Assembly (NCBI GenBank): GCA_026418615.1
Contig: JAOAAY010000021.1
Location: 1 to 53,941, forward strand
Direction: 5' to 3'
Length of the DNA: 53,941 nucleotides
Source: Candidatus Sumerlaeaceae bacterium
GTDB taxonomy: Bacteria; Sumerlaeota; Sumerlaeia; Sumerlaeales; Sumerlaeaceae
Shown: positions 38,176 through 47,247 of the stretch, one piece after another
Layout of the letters: every line of letters begins with the position of its first letter
How positions within the stretch are numbered: position 1 is the first letter of the stretch
The notes under the pieces: generated by a model
Seen by the model: the letters and a program-made list of their open reading frames with translations, nothing else
Told to the model about the DNA's origin: nothing
Databases searched by the model: none
Translations under genes and position numbers: made by a program

Positions 38176-38753
38176 CCCGGGGCGGCCTTGAGCGCCTGGC
38201 GAGGGCGCTGCGCTCGCATCAAGCGGATATGGGGGCGGAGGAAAAGCACCGGCAATTGATTTTAGAGTTTATCGGGCGATACGAGCACCCGTTCGACCGC
38301 TCAATTGCGGAGGGCCACCTCACTGGCAGCGCGCTGGTTGTGGAAGCAACAGGCGGGCGTGTGCTGCTCGGCTATCACCGAAAACTGGGCAGATGGCTGC
38401 AATTCGGTGGGCATGGCGAACCGGGCGACGAGGACGCGTTCGAAGTAGCGTTGCGTGAGGCCACGGAGGAGTCGGGAATTGATGGACTTGCACTGTATCC
38501 ATCAGCACCTGCGCCGTTGGATGTAGATGTCCACGAAATCCCAGCCCGGAAGGGCGAGCCGGCGCACCTTCACCTCGACATTCGCTACCTGCTTGTGGCC
38601 CCTGCCGATGCGCCGTCTCCTTGCGGCCGTCCGGAAGAGCATACGGAAATCGCCTGGTTTTCTTGGGAGCAGGCCATGGCGCTGGAGGGGCTTGATGATT
38701 CGTTGCGTCGCCTGCTGGAGAAAGCGCGCGCGACGGTGCAGCGCAGGGGTTGA
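38172..38753 (+). CDS. NUDIX hydrolase
   Basis: 193 residues. The NUDIX box is intact as G-x5-E-x7-REATEESG (GHGEPGDEDAFEVALREATEESGI in part), and the surrounding strand GSALVVEATGGRVLLGYHRKLGRWLQFGGH (in part) is typical. An N-terminal helical region of about 45 residues (EEKHRQLILEFIGRYEHPFDR) precedes it. Such longer NUDIX proteins often hydrolyse nucleotide derivatives; the substrate is unknown. It overlaps map by four bases and is probably cotranslated. It takes the place where infA or rpmJ commonly stand. Confidence 0.9.
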   Translation: MTRGGLERLARALRSHQADMGAEEKHRQLILEFIGRYEHPFDRSIAEGHLTGSALVVEATGGRVLLGYHRKLGRWLQFGGHGEPGDEDAFEVALREATEESGIDGLALYPSAPAPLDVDVHEIPARKGEPAHLHLDIRYLLVAPADAPSPCGRPEEHTEIAWFSWEQAMALEGLDDSLRRLLEKARATVQRRG

Positions 38754-38785
38754 CTGAGAGGGTCAGCCCCCGAACGCTTCCGAGT

Positions 38786-40051
38786 ATGCGCATCCTTTTT
38801 CTGCACCAACACTATTACCCCGAGACGGTCGGCACCTCGACGCGGGCCGTGGAGATTGCCGAGCACTTGGTATCGCGTGGTCATGAGGTGGTTTTTGTCA
38901 CGGGTCAGCCTTGTCACCCGTCCACCATGCGCAGTGGCGAGGTTGGCAGGCGCCAGCCCCGATTCGAAGTGATGAACGGCGTTGTGGTGCACCGAGTCTG
39001 GACCTTTGGTTCGGGCAAGCCCGACACATTCTGGCGGCGCATGCTCATGTATGCGTCGTTTATGGTGACCGGCGGTTTGAAGGCGCTGTTGGTCCCGGGT
39101 CCGTTTGACTTGATGGTGGCGGTCAGTCCTCTGCCTAACGGTATTGCGGGGCTTTGGGTCAGCCGGCTTCGGCGCCTGCCGCTCATGTTTGATGTCTGCG
39201 ACATCTGGCCCGACTGCGCCGAGGCCGTCGGCATGCTCCGAAACCGGATTTTGGTGGCCTTGGCTCGTGCGTTAGAAAAATCCGTTTACCGCCGCGCGCG
39301 CCGAATCGGTGTGGTGACACGCGGTTTCACCGGCAATCTTGTGGCGAAAGGTGTGCCCCGCGACAAGGTGGTGTTGCTGCCTGATTGGGTGGATCTGGCG
39401 GTGTATGATTCGACGAAGGCCCCGAGGGAGGCTACCCGCGCCGAGTTTGGAATCCAAGACCGGTTTGTCGTTTCGTTTCTTGGAAATTTTGGGCTTCTGA
39501 TGGGGATTGAGCAAATTCTCGAAACGGCCCGCGAGGTTCAGTCCCGGGCGTCGGAGATTCTGTTCCTGTTTGTTGGGAAAGGGGTCTGCCTCCCGATGAT
39601 GGAACAACGCATCCGGGAATGGAACCTGACGAATGTCCGCATCATCCCCTATCAGCCGCGGGCCAAGGTTCCAGCCATTCTTGCCGCCAGTGATGCGCTG
39701 ATCGTCACTTATATTAAGAACGACATCACGCTGATCACGACGCCGTCCAAAATTTATGAGTACATGGCCAGTGAGCGTCCCATTGTGGCCGGCGTGGAAG
39801 GGGTCATCCGGGAGATCCTTGAGGAAGCCGATTGCGGGCTTGTTTCGCCGGGCCGCGATCCGGGCGAAATGGCCGGATTGATCCTGCGTCTGCGACGCGA
39901 ACCGGAGTTGCGGGTCCGGCTGGGCCGGAATGGGCGGCTGTACGCGGCCAAACATTTCACATTCCAGAAGGTCGCGGCGGATTACGAAGCGGCGCTGATT
40001 GACTGTGTCACTTGCCGGCCCGGTGCGGTGGTCGCCGCCCGCTCGGAGTAG
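38786..40051 (+). CDS. Glycosyltransferase family 4 (WbuB/PimA-like)
   Basis: 421 residues, a GT-B enzyme with a Rossmann N-terminus RILFLHQHYYPETVGTSTRAVEIAEHL (given in part) and C-terminal nucleotide-sugar site. There, IYEYMASERPIVAGVEGV contains the retaining E-x7-E-like motif. It resembles WbuB-like transferases that add amino sugars in O-antigen or capsule synthesis. ATG 38786 is chosen from the conserved start; a TTG at 38750 overlapping the previous stop would add 12 unrelated residues. It opens a group with a GT2 enzyme and a MraY-like membrane protein. Confidence 0.92.
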   Translation: MRILFLHQHYYPETVGTSTRAVEIAEHLVSRGHEVVFVTGQPCHPSTMRSGEVGRRQPRFEVMNGVVVHRVWTFGSGKPDTFWRRMLMYASFMVTGGLKALLVPGPFDLMVAVSPLPNGIAGLWVSRLRRLPLMFDVCDIWPDCAEAVGMLRNRILVALARALEKSVYRRARRIGVVTRGFTGNLVAKGVPRDKVVLLPDWVDLAVYDSTKAPREATRAEFGIQDRFVVSFLGNFGLLMGIEQILETAREVQSRASEILFLFVGKGVCLPMMEQRIREWNLTNVRIIPYQPRAKVPAILAASDALIVTYIKNDITLITTPSKIYEYMASERPIVAGVEGVIREILEEADCGLVSPGRDPGEMAGLILRLRREPELRVRLGRNGRLYAAKHFTFQKVAADYEAALIDCVTCRPGAVVAARSE

Positions 40052-40084
40052 CGGCGGGTGGTCAGGCCGCGGCAACCGGATGCC

Positions 40085-40972
40085 ATGACGCCCCGCGTCA
40101 GCGTCATCATCGCGAGTTGGAATACGCGCGACCTGCTGGCGGCATGCCTCGATTCTTTGCGTTCCCCGGTAAGTGCCGGCTGGGCCGAGGTGATCGTGGT
40201 AGACAATGGCTCGGAAGACGGCAGCCCGGACATGGTGCGCGAGCGCTTTCCGGCCGTGACGCTTATCTGCCCGGGTCGCAACCTTGGTTTTGGCGGGGCA
40301 AACAACCTCGGCCTCCGGGCTGCGCGAAGCCGGTATGTTGTCTTGCTCAACAGCGACACGGAGGTGCCAGACGGCGCCCTCGAAAGCATGTGCGACTTCA
40401 TGGATGCCAATCCGCGGGTTGGAATTTTGGGGCCGAAACTGCTAAACCCAGACGGCACGGTGCAGTTGTCATGCCGGCGGTTTCCGTCGTACCGGACGGC
40501 ACTGTTCAACCGGTACTCGCTTCTCACGCGTCTCTTCCCGCGCAATCCCTATTCAAGGGAGTACCTGATGACGGACACGGGGCACTCGGACACGCGGGAG
40601 GTGGACTGGGTCAGCGGGGCTTGCCTGATGGCGCGCCGCGAGGCTATCGAGGAGGTCGGGCTGCTCGACGAGGCCTTTTTCATGTATGCGGAGGATGTGG
40701 ATTGGTGCTATCGGATGCACCAGAAGGGTTGGAAAGTGGTTTACTATCCGGAGGCGCAAGTGCTGCACCATGTCGGCCGCTCCACGCGGAGTGCGCCGTT
40801 CCGCATGACTGTGGAACGCCACCGCAGCATGTGGGTTTTTTACAAGAAACATTACAGCCGGGGCATCGTTCTGGTTGACGCGGCTACGCTGTGCGGCATC
40901 GCGTTGCGTTGCGGGTTCATGGTGTTGCGCAATCTTATCAGGCGTCTGGTGCGTCTGGAGGTGCGCTCATGA
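40085..40972 (+). CDS. Glycosyltransferase family 2 (rhamnosyltransferase-like)
   Basis: 295 residues. GT-A fold: RVSVIIASWNTRDLLAACLDSL (in part), VDNGSEDGS, NLGFGGANNLGLRAARSRYVVLLNSDTEVP with the DxD-like SDT, and WVSGACLMARREAIEEVGLLDEAFFMYAEDVDWCYRMHQKGWKV (in part), which is typical of WbbL-like rhamnosyltransferases. A C-terminal hydrophobic stretch may attach it to the membrane. The stop overlaps the next gene by ATGA. Confidence 0.92.
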   Translation: MTPRVSVIIASWNTRDLLAACLDSLRSPVSAGWAEVIVVDNGSEDGSPDMVRERFPAVTLICPGRNLGFGGANNLGLRAARSRYVVLLNSDTEVPDGALESMCDFMDANPRVGILGPKLLNPDGTVQLSCRRFPSYRTALFNRYSLLTRLFPRNPYSREYLMTDTGHSDTREVDWVSGACLMARREAIEEVGLLDEAFFMYAEDVDWCYRMHQKGWKVVYYPEAQVLHHVGRSTRSAPFRMTVERHRSMWVFYKKHYSRGIVLVDAATLCGIALRCGFMVLRNLIRRLVRLEVRS

Positions 40973-41889
40973 GTCGGCTCATTCTTGAAGGGCTCGTAGG
41001 GCTGTCTGCGTTCGCCGGGGCCATCATGGCCGGCTACCGGTCATGGCACGCGTGGAGACGGCTGAAAGGGCGCCTGCCTGCCGGTGTCAGTTTGCGCTCG
41101 AGTTCCCACGGCGATTTTCCGGTGTTTGCGGGGGTCTTGCTGGGCATGGCTGTCACCGCTGCCGCGGCAGGTGGTCTTCTGCCGGGTGACCGTTTTCACT
41201 CGGTGGACGGCGCGCTGATGATTATGGGAACGATCTCGGCAGGATTGATACTGATCCTGCACGGGCAGTCGGCCCTCTTAATGCCTTCGCTTCTGTCGGT
41301 TCTTGCCGGCAAGGGCCCCGTTTCGGATGCCGCGAAAGAGCGATTGAACCGTGTCGCGGCCCGCGCCCGGCGCGTGCAACCGCTGTTGGAACTGACCGCC
41401 GCCGTGCTCGTCGTGATTGGCGGGGTTCGTTTTGGTGTGGTCAGTGTGGGCGAGCGCTCGTTTGAATTGGGTGCGTGGAGCCCCGTGCTGACCGTCGTGT
41501 GGATCATGGCGGCGATGAATGTGGTCAAATTGTTAGGTGGTCTGGATGGGGCGGCCAATGTGCTGTTGCTGGTGGCGTCGGTGGCCATCTTTTACTTTGC
41601 GCTCGGGGGAGGCGAGCACTTCCTCAGCGCGCTGGCCTTGGCGATTGCAGGAGCGGCGCTGGGTTCGCTGCGTTTTAATTGTTACCCGGCGCGAATGCCG
41701 CTCAGTCTGCGCGGCCATGCCGTGGCCGGATTTCTGTTTGCTGTACTGACCGTTCTGGCCCGGCAGAAAACGGTCGCGGTTCTGCTCCTTGTTTTCCCTC
41801 TGGCGCTGGTGGCCATTTTGCTTGGAGGTGCCATGCTGGCGATTCTCGAGCGAACCATGATGCCCGGCAGCGACAGGGAAGGGGAGTGA
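40969..41889 (+). CDS. MraY/WecA-like membrane protein lacking catalytic acids
   Basis: 306 residues with about ten membrane helices. Landmarks of the polyprenyl-phosphate sugar-1-phosphate transferase family are recognisable in order: the GGIAI-like early helix (DFPVFAGVLLGMAV), LTVVWIMAAMNVVKLLGGLDGAA, and LGSLRFNCYPARMPLSLRGHAVAGFLFA. However, the DDxxD motif is absent, NxxNLxDGLDG has become N184-VVKLLG-G-L-D193 (first Asp to Gly190, second Asn to Lys187), and the GDSGS loop is SLRGHA. The protein should therefore be inactive as a transferase. It may be a scaffold or lipid carrier binder, or a relic still under selection for membrane structure. Translationally coupled to the GT2 gene. Confidence 0.72.
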   Translation: MSRLILEGLVGLSAFAGAIMAGYRSWHAWRRLKGRLPAGVSLRSSSHGDFPVFAGVLLGMAVTAAAAGGLLPGDRFHSVDGALMIMGTISAGLILILHGQSALLMPSLLSVLAGKGPVSDAAKERLNRVAARARRVQPLLELTAAVLVVIGGVRFGVVSVGERSFELGAWSPVLTVVWIMAAMNVVKLLGGLDGAANVLLLVASVAIFYFALGGGEHFLSALALAIAGAALGSLRFNCYPARMPLSLRGHAVAGFLFAVLTVLARQKTVAVLLLVFPLALVAILLGGAMLAILERTMMPGSDREGE

Positions 41890-41897
41890 GCGTTTCG

Positions 41898-42539
41898 ATG
41901 ACAGCGCTGCCATTAGTGCTGGCGTCGGCATCGCCGCGTCGCCGGGATCTCCTCACGCGCCTCGGGTTTGCCTGCGAATATGCGGCTGCGGATATTGATG
42001 AAGACAGCATCCCGTACCGCACGCCCCGCGAGTATGCCGTGAAGACCGCTTATGCCAAGGCGCTCAAGGTGGCGGAATTCCGCCCGCGGGCGCTCATCAT
42101 CGCAGCGGATACGATCGTGGTGCTCGACGGCCAGATTTATCCAAAACCAGCGGATCGGGCAGATGCCATCCGGATTTTGAGTGCGATTCAGGGGCGCACG
42201 CACGAGGTCATTACGGCTGTTGCGGTGCTCGAGTCCGGACGCTCGGCCATGCTCGACGCGGTTTCCACAGCCGTAACCTTGCGAGCGCTCACGCTGGCCG
42301 AGATAGAGGAATATGTGGACACTGGCGAGCCCATGGACAAGGCAGGTGCCTACGCGGCACAGGGGCGCGGGCGAGCGCTGATCGAGCGCATTGACGGCGA
42401 TTACTTCAATGTTGTGGGCTTGCCGCTCGGGTTGTTACTGAACATGTTGGAATCGCACATGCCGGTTGCTGAGTACAGAAAACGGCTTGCCTTACTGCCC
42501 AACCCGTTCGACGGCTCCGTGGGCAAGCAACCTTCCTGA
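41898..42539 (+). CDS. maf: Maf-like nucleoside triphosphate pyrophosphatase
   Basis: 213 residues: LVLASASPRRRDLLTRLGF, the catalytic AADTIVVLDG, and GEPMDKAGAYAAQGRGRALIERIDGDYFNVVGLPL (in part). Maf enzymes hydrolyse dTTP/UTP or modified nucleotides and affect septation when overproduced. ATG 41898 is chosen; GTG 41886, overlapping the previous stop, is an alternative. It converges with the ABC permease gene, leaving two bases between. Confidence 0.94.
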   Translation: MTALPLVLASASPRRRDLLTRLGFACEYAAADIDEDSIPYRTPREYAVKTAYAKALKVAEFRPRALIIAADTIVVLDGQIYPKPADRADAIRILSAIQGRTHEVITAVAVLESGRSAMLDAVSTAVTLRALTLAEIEEYVDTGEPMDKAGAYAAQGRGRALIERIDGDYFNVVGLPLGLLLNMLESHMPVAEYRKRLALLPNPFDGSVGKQPS

Positions 42540-42541
42540 GA

Positions 42542-43333
42542 TTACTTTTCCAGTCCGTAACGCCGTCGTACGCGTCGCTCGATGTTGCCGAAGAACAGGA
42601 TGTCCACCGTCAGGCTGATGCCGAGGATGGTCAGCATGCCGGCAAGCATCATGGCTGAGTCGTTGTAATTGCGGCCTACCTCGAGAATGTGTCCGACACC
42701 TTTGACATTGGCACGGATAAGTTCCGCCGCCATGAGACTGCGCCAAGCAAAGGTCCATCCTATTTTCAGGCCCCCTATGAGTTCAGGCAGGGCTGCAAAG
42801 AAAAGAATATCTTTGGCAAACCGGATTCCGCGGGCGCCCAGCACGAGCCCCACCTTGGTGTAAATGGGCGGGATATTGCGAATAGCACCCTCGGTGGATG
42901 TCGCGATGGAGAAGAGTGCGCCGAGCACCACGACAAACAGCACTGCGCGCTCGTCAAGGCCGACCCAGATGAGTGCGAGCGGAAGCCAGCAGATGCTCGG
43001 CAGGGACTGCAACGCGAGGATGACGGACCCGAAAGTTTCTTTGAAGAGCCAACTGCGGGCGGCCAAAACGCCGATCGCGAGGCCACCTACCACAGAGATC
43101 GCGTAGCCCAGCAGCATTCGTCCCATGCTGGCCTGGACGGATGCGATCAGCGTGCCGTCCCATGCCATGGCAGCCAACCGGCTGAGGACGGCGAACGGTC
43201 CAGGGAACAGGTACTCGGGTACAAACTGCATGCGGACCACGCCCTCCCAGAGGGCAACAACAAATGCGGCAAACGCGATTTTGACGCCAATGCGTTGCCA
43301 AAGCAGCGGGCCGTCGCTCACCAACCGTTTCAT
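42542..43333 (-). CDS. ssuC: ABC transporter permease, SsuC/TauC type
   Basis: 263 residues with about six helices. The EAA loop is seen as ALPELIGGLKIGWTFAWRSLMAAELI (in part). The family transports sulfonates, taurine, nitrate or pyrimidine precursors. AGGAGA lies just before ATG 43333, which overlaps the end of the binding-protein gene by four bases. Last gene of a four-gene transport unit on the minus strand. The gene symbol expresses family, not proven substrate. Confidence 0.9.
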   Translation of the reverse strand: MKRLVSDGPLLWQRIGVKIAFAAFVVALWEGVVRMQFVPEYLFPGPFAVLSRLAAMAWDGTLIASVQASMGRMLLGYAISVVGGLAIGVLAARSWLFKETFGSVILALQSLPSICWLPLALIWVGLDERAVLFVVVLGALFSIATSTEGAIRNIPPIYTKVGLVLGARGIRFAKDILFFAALPELIGGLKIGWTFAWRSLMAAELIRANVKGVGHILEVGRNYNDSAMMLAGMLTILGISLTVDILFFGNIERRVRRRYGLEK

Positions 43334-44403
43334 GGTGTCTCCTGGTTTCGCGCAGTGGGCGGCTTCAGGACGGCGTCCAAGGGCTGGCGGTCGATGAGTT
43401 TCCCTGTGTCCAAGGTATCACCGGGGAAAATCCCGAGAAGTCGTCCCTTGGAAAAATAGGTGTCAAAGGTGCGGACATCCGGTTCTACCGAGAATTCAAC
43501 ATTTCGCAAGGCTCCGGCGATGACCTCGTCCGCCAAGGTTTTTCCCGTGAGGCGTTTCAGTTGTTCATTGATCGTGTGGGCGTACTGCTGGCGGTCGGCC
43601 TGCAAATCCCGCGTGAGGGCTACATGCGCCTCCAAAAAGCGCCGCACGAGTTCGGGGTTTTCCTCGAGGAACTTGCGCCGGGCGATCACGCAAGTCAGAG
43701 AAAAACGCTTTTCCGGCCAAAGGTCGCGCTCGTGGGCGACAACTGTGCCCAACCCGGACGCCACCAGCCTTGATCCCCACGGTTCGGGCACCCACGCCGC
43801 GTCCAATTGGTCCTTGGACATGAGCGTCTCGATGTCGGGGTTGGGGATAGGGATGACCTGTGTGTCGCCGCCGTTGTCTTTCAAACGGGTCTTGAGCGTT
43901 TCGATGACGAACGCGCGGGCGGAAATGTCCTGCGTGTTACCTATTTGGGGGACGGCAATCGTTTTTCCCCTTAAGGCTTCGAGCGAAGGAATGTTTCTAT
44001 TCTTGTTAGCGACAATCAGGACGCCGTTTTCCACGGCGCCCGCTATGACGCGCACTTCCTCGCCGCGACTGCGGATGAAGCCATTGATGGCTGGCGCAGG
44101 GCCAATATATGCGATATCGAGTCTATTGGCGTAGAGGGCTTCAATGACACTCGGGCCGGCATTGAACACGGAGGTCTGCAGTTCGGTCCCATCGCCGAGG
44201 GCCCGCGCAAAATCCCCGCGGGCCACGCCGAGAAGCGCTTGAGCATGGCTGACATTGGGAAAGTAACCGAGGCGCAGGACAGTCCCCCGGGGAGCAGTCG
44301 CGGGAGAGGAATCTCCGGACCGGGAACAACCGCTGAACATCAAGGCGCAAAGCCCAATGACAGCCATCAGGACAATACCGCTTTTGCGACTGTGCACGGC
44401 CAT
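43330..44403 (-). CDS. ssuA: ABC transporter substrate-binding lipoprotein, SsuA/TauA type
   Basis: 357 residues. A lipoprotein signal ends LMFSGC with acylated C26. The mature part is an SsuA/NMT1-like periplasmic binding protein: LRLGYFPNVSHAQALLGVARG, ANRLDIAYIGPAPAINGF, GKTIAVPQIGNTQDISAR, DAAWVPEPWGSRLV. The last motif is typical of alkanesulfonate and taurine receptors. The ligand is unproven. Together with cysK and an Rrf2 regulator upstream, a sulfur-containing ligand is the best guess. Confidence 0.92.
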   Translation of the reverse strand: MAVHSRKSGIVLMAVIGLCALMFSGCSRSGDSSPATAPRGTVLRLGYFPNVSHAQALLGVARGDFARALGDGTELQTSVFNAGPSVIEALYANRLDIAYIGPAPAINGFIRSRGEEVRVIAGAVENGVLIVANKNRNIPSLEALRGKTIAVPQIGNTQDISARAFVIETLKTRLKDNGGDTQVIPIPNPDIETLMSKDQLDAAWVPEPWGSRLVASGLGTVVAHERDLWPEKRFSLTCVIARRKFLEENPELVRRFLEAHVALTRDLQADRQQYAHTINEQLKRLTGKTLADEVIAGALRNVEFSVEPDVRTFDTYFSKGRLLGIFPGDTLDTGKLIDRQPLDAVLKPPTARNQETP

Positions 44404-44405
44404 GA

Positions 44406-45251
44406 TTAAATGCCCTCTCCAGTTCCATAGGGGAGCGGCGCGACCGGCACGGGGCGTTTATCCCAATCCGGGTCAAGTTCGGTGGCGGCCACCTTGTCCA
44501 CTTCTTCCTTAATCTGATCGTGAAGCATGGCGGCGAAGGCGCTGAGTTCAGTGGAGGATTTTTGGCGCGGATGGGCGAAGGGAACCGTGGTGATGCGTTT
44601 GACGCGTCCCGGCGAAGCGGTCATGATCAGGATGCGATCGCTGAGGTAAACCGCCTCGCGGATGTTGTGGGTGACGAACACGATTGTTGTCCGCGTTTCC
44701 TGCCAAATGCGTTGCAACTCGTCGTGGAGAACATCCCGGGTTTGAGCGTCGAGGGCACTGAAAGGTTCGTCCATCAGCAGAACGCGCGGCTCCAGCGCGA
44801 GTGCGCGGGCGATGCTGACGCGCTGACGCATTCCGCCGGATAACTGGTGGGGCAGCGCCTCCGCATAGCGCGACAAATGGACCATTTTGAGAAATTTCAT
44901 CGCTCGCTCGCGCCGTTCTGCGCGCGGAATGCCTTGGAGTTTGAGACCGTACTCGACATTGGCGGAGACGGTCATCCACGGCATCAACCCTGCCTCTTGA
45001 AAAACCACAGCGCGCTGCGGTCCCGGCCGCTCCACTCTCGTGCCATCCACCGTCACGAAGCCCGTGTCCGGACTCTCAAGGCCGGCGAGGATGTTGAGGA
45101 GCGTGCTTTTTCCACACCCTGACGGGCCGATTATCGAAAAAAACTCACCCCCCTCGATAACGAAGTTCACCGGCAACAACGCCTGAATGCGCTGGCCACC
45201 CTTGCCGTTAGCCGAAAAGGATTTGGAGATCTCCGAGAATTCGATTCTCAT
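44406..45251 (-). CDS. ssuB: ABC transporter ATP-binding protein, SsuB type
   Basis: 281 residues. Walker A GPSGCGKST, Q loop FQEAGLMPWM, signature LSGGMRQRVSIARAL, Walker B LLMDEPFSALD and the H loop FVTHNIREAV are intact. The C-terminal 35 residues (ELDPDWDKRPVPV) extend past the ATPase. ATG 45251 overlaps the lipoprotein gene by four bases, and two bases separate the stop from the ssuA-like start, so the three transport proteins are made together. Confidence 0.95.
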   Translation of the reverse strand: MRIEFSEISKSFSANGKGGQRIQALLPVNFVIEGGEFFSIIGPSGCGKSTLLNILAGLESPDTGFVTVDGTRVERPGPQRAVVFQEAGLMPWMTVSANVEYGLKLQGIPRAERRERAMKFLKMVHLSRYAEALPHQLSGGMRQRVSIARALALEPRVLLMDEPFSALDAQTRDVLHDELQRIWQETRTTIVFVTHNIREAVYLSDRILIMTASPGRVKRITTVPFAHPRQKSSTELSAFAAMLHDQIKEEVDKVAATELDPDWDKRPVPVAPLPYGTGEGI

Positions 45252-45676
45252 GGTGCGGCCGGGGCCTCCATCTTTGCGGCCGGGCGCGATCCCTCAATCG
45301 TGACCCCACGGCCCGCGGCGAATCGAATCGTCATGATGATATCGTCCTTTGTAAATATGTATTCAAGCGAGTTGACCTCTTGCCGGTGTGAAGCCCGGGT
45401 CCAGCCGTTGGCGCGGAACCACTGCTGGTATTGCTCGGCCAACGCCACATCGCCATTCGGGAAGGAGAGCACCTGACTTGCCCTACCCGAGATGCGCGCA
45501 ACCGGCGTGACTGAGCCTTCATCCGGACGCAATTGCGGAATCATGACTCGAACCACATCGTAGGCGGGGCGCTCGCTGCGGCACCCAGCCCCGAACAGTC
45601 CCACCGCACCACTCAGGCCTACGGCCATTACGGCTAGAGGCAGAATGCGCAGCCACCATGGTCGCCGACTGGCCAT
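45248..45676 (-). CDS. Small lipoprotein of the sulfur transport unit
   Basis: 142 residues, not a recognised family. A basic start and hydrophobic leader end at LFGAGC (C32), an imperfect lipobox. The mature part has two strands and a helix (DVALAEQYQQWFRANGWTR, EYIFTKDDIIMTIRFAAGRGVTI), a size and layout that could be a small alpha/beta ligand or membrane accessory. ATG 45676 is preferred because GGAAGG lies six bases upstream; GTG 45691 is in frame. Encoded between cysK and the ATPase and coupled to the latter by ATGA, so it likely serves the transporter. Confidence 0.7.
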   Translation of the reverse strand: MASRRPWWLRILPLAVMAVGLSGAVGLFGAGCRSERPAYDVVRVMIPQLRPDEGSVTPVARISGRASQVLSFPNGDVALAEQYQQWFRANGWTRASHRQEVNSLEYIFTKDDIIMTIRFAAGRGVTIEGSRPAAKMEAPAAP

Positions 45677-45718
45677 GAAATCCTTCCTCACCTCAAGCCC
45701 CCCCTTGTGATCCTCGAA

Positions 45719-46690
45719 TCAGGATTTGCCAAGTGATTCGATGTCATCACTCTCCACGCTGATGTCGCTGTAGAGCCAAGAACTCAGATAACGCTCAGCC
45801 GTGGAGGGGATGATGGTTACGATCAACTTGCCCTCGTTTTCCGGTCTGCTGGCCACTTGCACCGCCGTCCACACTGCGGCACCGCTGGAGATGCCGAGCG
45901 GGATCCCCTCCTCCACAGCCGTGCGCTTGGCGTAAACAGCAGCGTCCTCCTCGCGGACCTGAATGATCTCGTCAATGATACTGGTGTTGAGAATTTCGGG
46001 AACGAACCCGGCGCCTATCCCCTGAATCTTGTGTGGGCCGGGCTGTCCGCCGCTGAGCACGGGAGAGCCCGCCGGCTCGAACGCAATGGCTTTGAACGAC
46101 GGCTTACGCTTTTTGATCACTTCGGCAACGCCGGTAATCGTGCCGCCGGTGCCAACTCCGGAAATGAGGATGTCCACGGCCCCGTCCGTGTCGCGCCAAA
46201 TCTCTTCGGCCGTCGTCTTGCGGTGAATTTCCGGATTGGCGGGGTTGGCAAACTGCTGCGGAATCACGGCATTGGGCAGCGTCTTGACCAGTTCCTCGGC
46301 CTTGGCTATAGCGCCTTTCATGCCTTTGGCACCGTCGGTCAGGACCAGTTTTGCGCCGAGTATTTTGAGCAACTTGCGGCGCTCGAGGGACATGGTTTCC
46401 GGCATCGTGAGGATCAGATCATAGCCTCGTGCCGCAGCCACAAAGGCCAGCGCAACCCCAGTATTGCCACTGGTCGGCTCCACCAGAACCGTCTTGCCGG
46501 GCTCGATGCCTTTGTTCTTCTCCAGCCAGTCAATCATGGCGGCACCGATTCGGTCCTTCACGCTTGAGAGCGGGTTGAAAAACTCGAGTTTCAGCACCAC
46601 GGTGGCTTTGCAGCCTTGCGTCACCTTTCGCAGTCTCACAAGCGGCGTGTTTCCGATTGTATCCACGATGCTATCGTAAATCCGAGCCAT
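45719..46690 (-). CDS. cysK: Cysteine synthase A (O-acetylserine sulfhydrylase)
   Basis: 323 residues, PLP fold type II. The PLP lysine is K45 in [11 protein letters not shown]; substrate loop TSGNTG, phosphate loop GVGTGGT and the C-terminal SSGAAV serine are intact. It joins sulfide and O-acetylserine into cysteine. ATG 46690 is the family start ([19 protein letters not shown]). It lies 78 bases after the Rrf2 gene and 42 bases before the lipoprotein on the same strand. Confidence 0.97.
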   Translation of the reverse strand: MARIYDSIVDTIGNTPLVRLRKVTQGCKATVVLKLEFFNPLSSVKDRIGAAMIDWLEKNKGIEPGKTVLVEPTSGNTGVALAFVAAARGYDLILTMPETMSLERRKLLKILGAKLVLTDGAKGMKGAIAKAEELVKTLPNAVIPQQFANPANPEIHRKTTAEEIWRDTDGAVDILISGVGTGGTITGVAEVIKKRKPSFKAIAFEPAGSPVLSGGQPGPHKIQGIGAGFVPEILNTSIIDEIIQVREEDAAVYAKRTAVEEGIPLGISSGAAVWTAVQVASRPENEGKLIVTIIPSTAERYLSSWLYSDISVESDDIESLGKS

Positions 46691-46768
46691 TGTCGTGTTC
46701 CCCGTCTTGAAATATGTTTGACCCAATGTTTGCTGCAATGCCGGCAGCCGCGCACTTGCATACCGCCG

Positions 46769-47206
46769 TCAAATGTACCACATGAGCGCCTGCATGTCCT
46801 CGCTCGGGACACCCTCCTGCGCCAAATCCTGCAGTGTCAACCCATCGAGACGCCGTCGGGCGTAAATTCGAATATCTTCGAGCAACGCTTGAAGCCGTCC
46901 GAGATCGGCATGGTCACCACTCATATTGCGCACCACCGCTCCGCCTGACAACGGTTCCTCCACGGCGCCCAAAATCTGCTTTAGCGTGATCTCCGAGGCA
47001 GGCCTTGCCAACCCGTACCCGCCGCGCGGCCCCGCCTTACTGACGGTCAACCCCGCACTTTTCAACGCCAACATAATTTGTTCCAGAAATTTCTTTGGCA
47101 GACCTTGAGCCGCTGCGATTTCGGAGATGGTCAGCGACTCGCCGCGGGCCAATCCGAGAGCGATCATCGCTCGAACCGCATACTCGCCTTTTTTGGATAG
47201 CCTCAT
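46769..47206 (-). CDS. Rrf2-family regulator without cysteine (CymR-like)
   Basis: 145 residues: winged helix MRLSKKGEYAVRAMIALGLA, recognition region ISEIAAAQGLPKKFLEQIMLALKSAGLTVSKAGPRGGYGLARP (in part), and a C-terminal dimerisation helix. The protein contains no Cys, so it cannot hold the Fe-S cluster of IscR or NsrR. Cysteine-free Rrf2 proteins include CymR, which represses sulfur genes and is controlled by cysteine synthase. The next gene is cysK, which makes that comparison attractive. ATG 47206 is fixed by the conserved start. A palindrome over its promoter suggests autoregulation. Confidence 0.88.
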   Translation of the reverse strand: MRLSKKGEYAVRAMIALGLARGESLTISEIAAAQGLPKKFLEQIMLALKSAGLTVSKAGPRGGYGLARPASEITLKQILGAVEEPLSGGAVVRNMSGDHADLGRLQALLEDIRIYARRRLDGLTLQDLAQEGVPSEDMQALMWYI

Positions 47207-47232
47207 GCTGGCGTTAGGAACGCCCAAAACCA

Positions 47233-47247
47233 CTACTTATTCAGTAG
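47233..47247. promoter_or_regulatory. Candidate Rrf2 operator
   Basis: CTACT-TATTC-AGTAG, a 5-base inverted repeat, lies 26 bases before the Rrf2 start and overlaps the -10 box of the predicted promoter. Rrf2-family sites are short A/T-rich dyads of this size. Binding is inferred from position. Confidence 0.45.

Noticed and set aside
40012..40878. 288-codon plus-strand frame overlapping the GT2 gene
   Set aside because: Gly/Arg/Pro-rich shadow; the GT2 motifs lie in the other frame.
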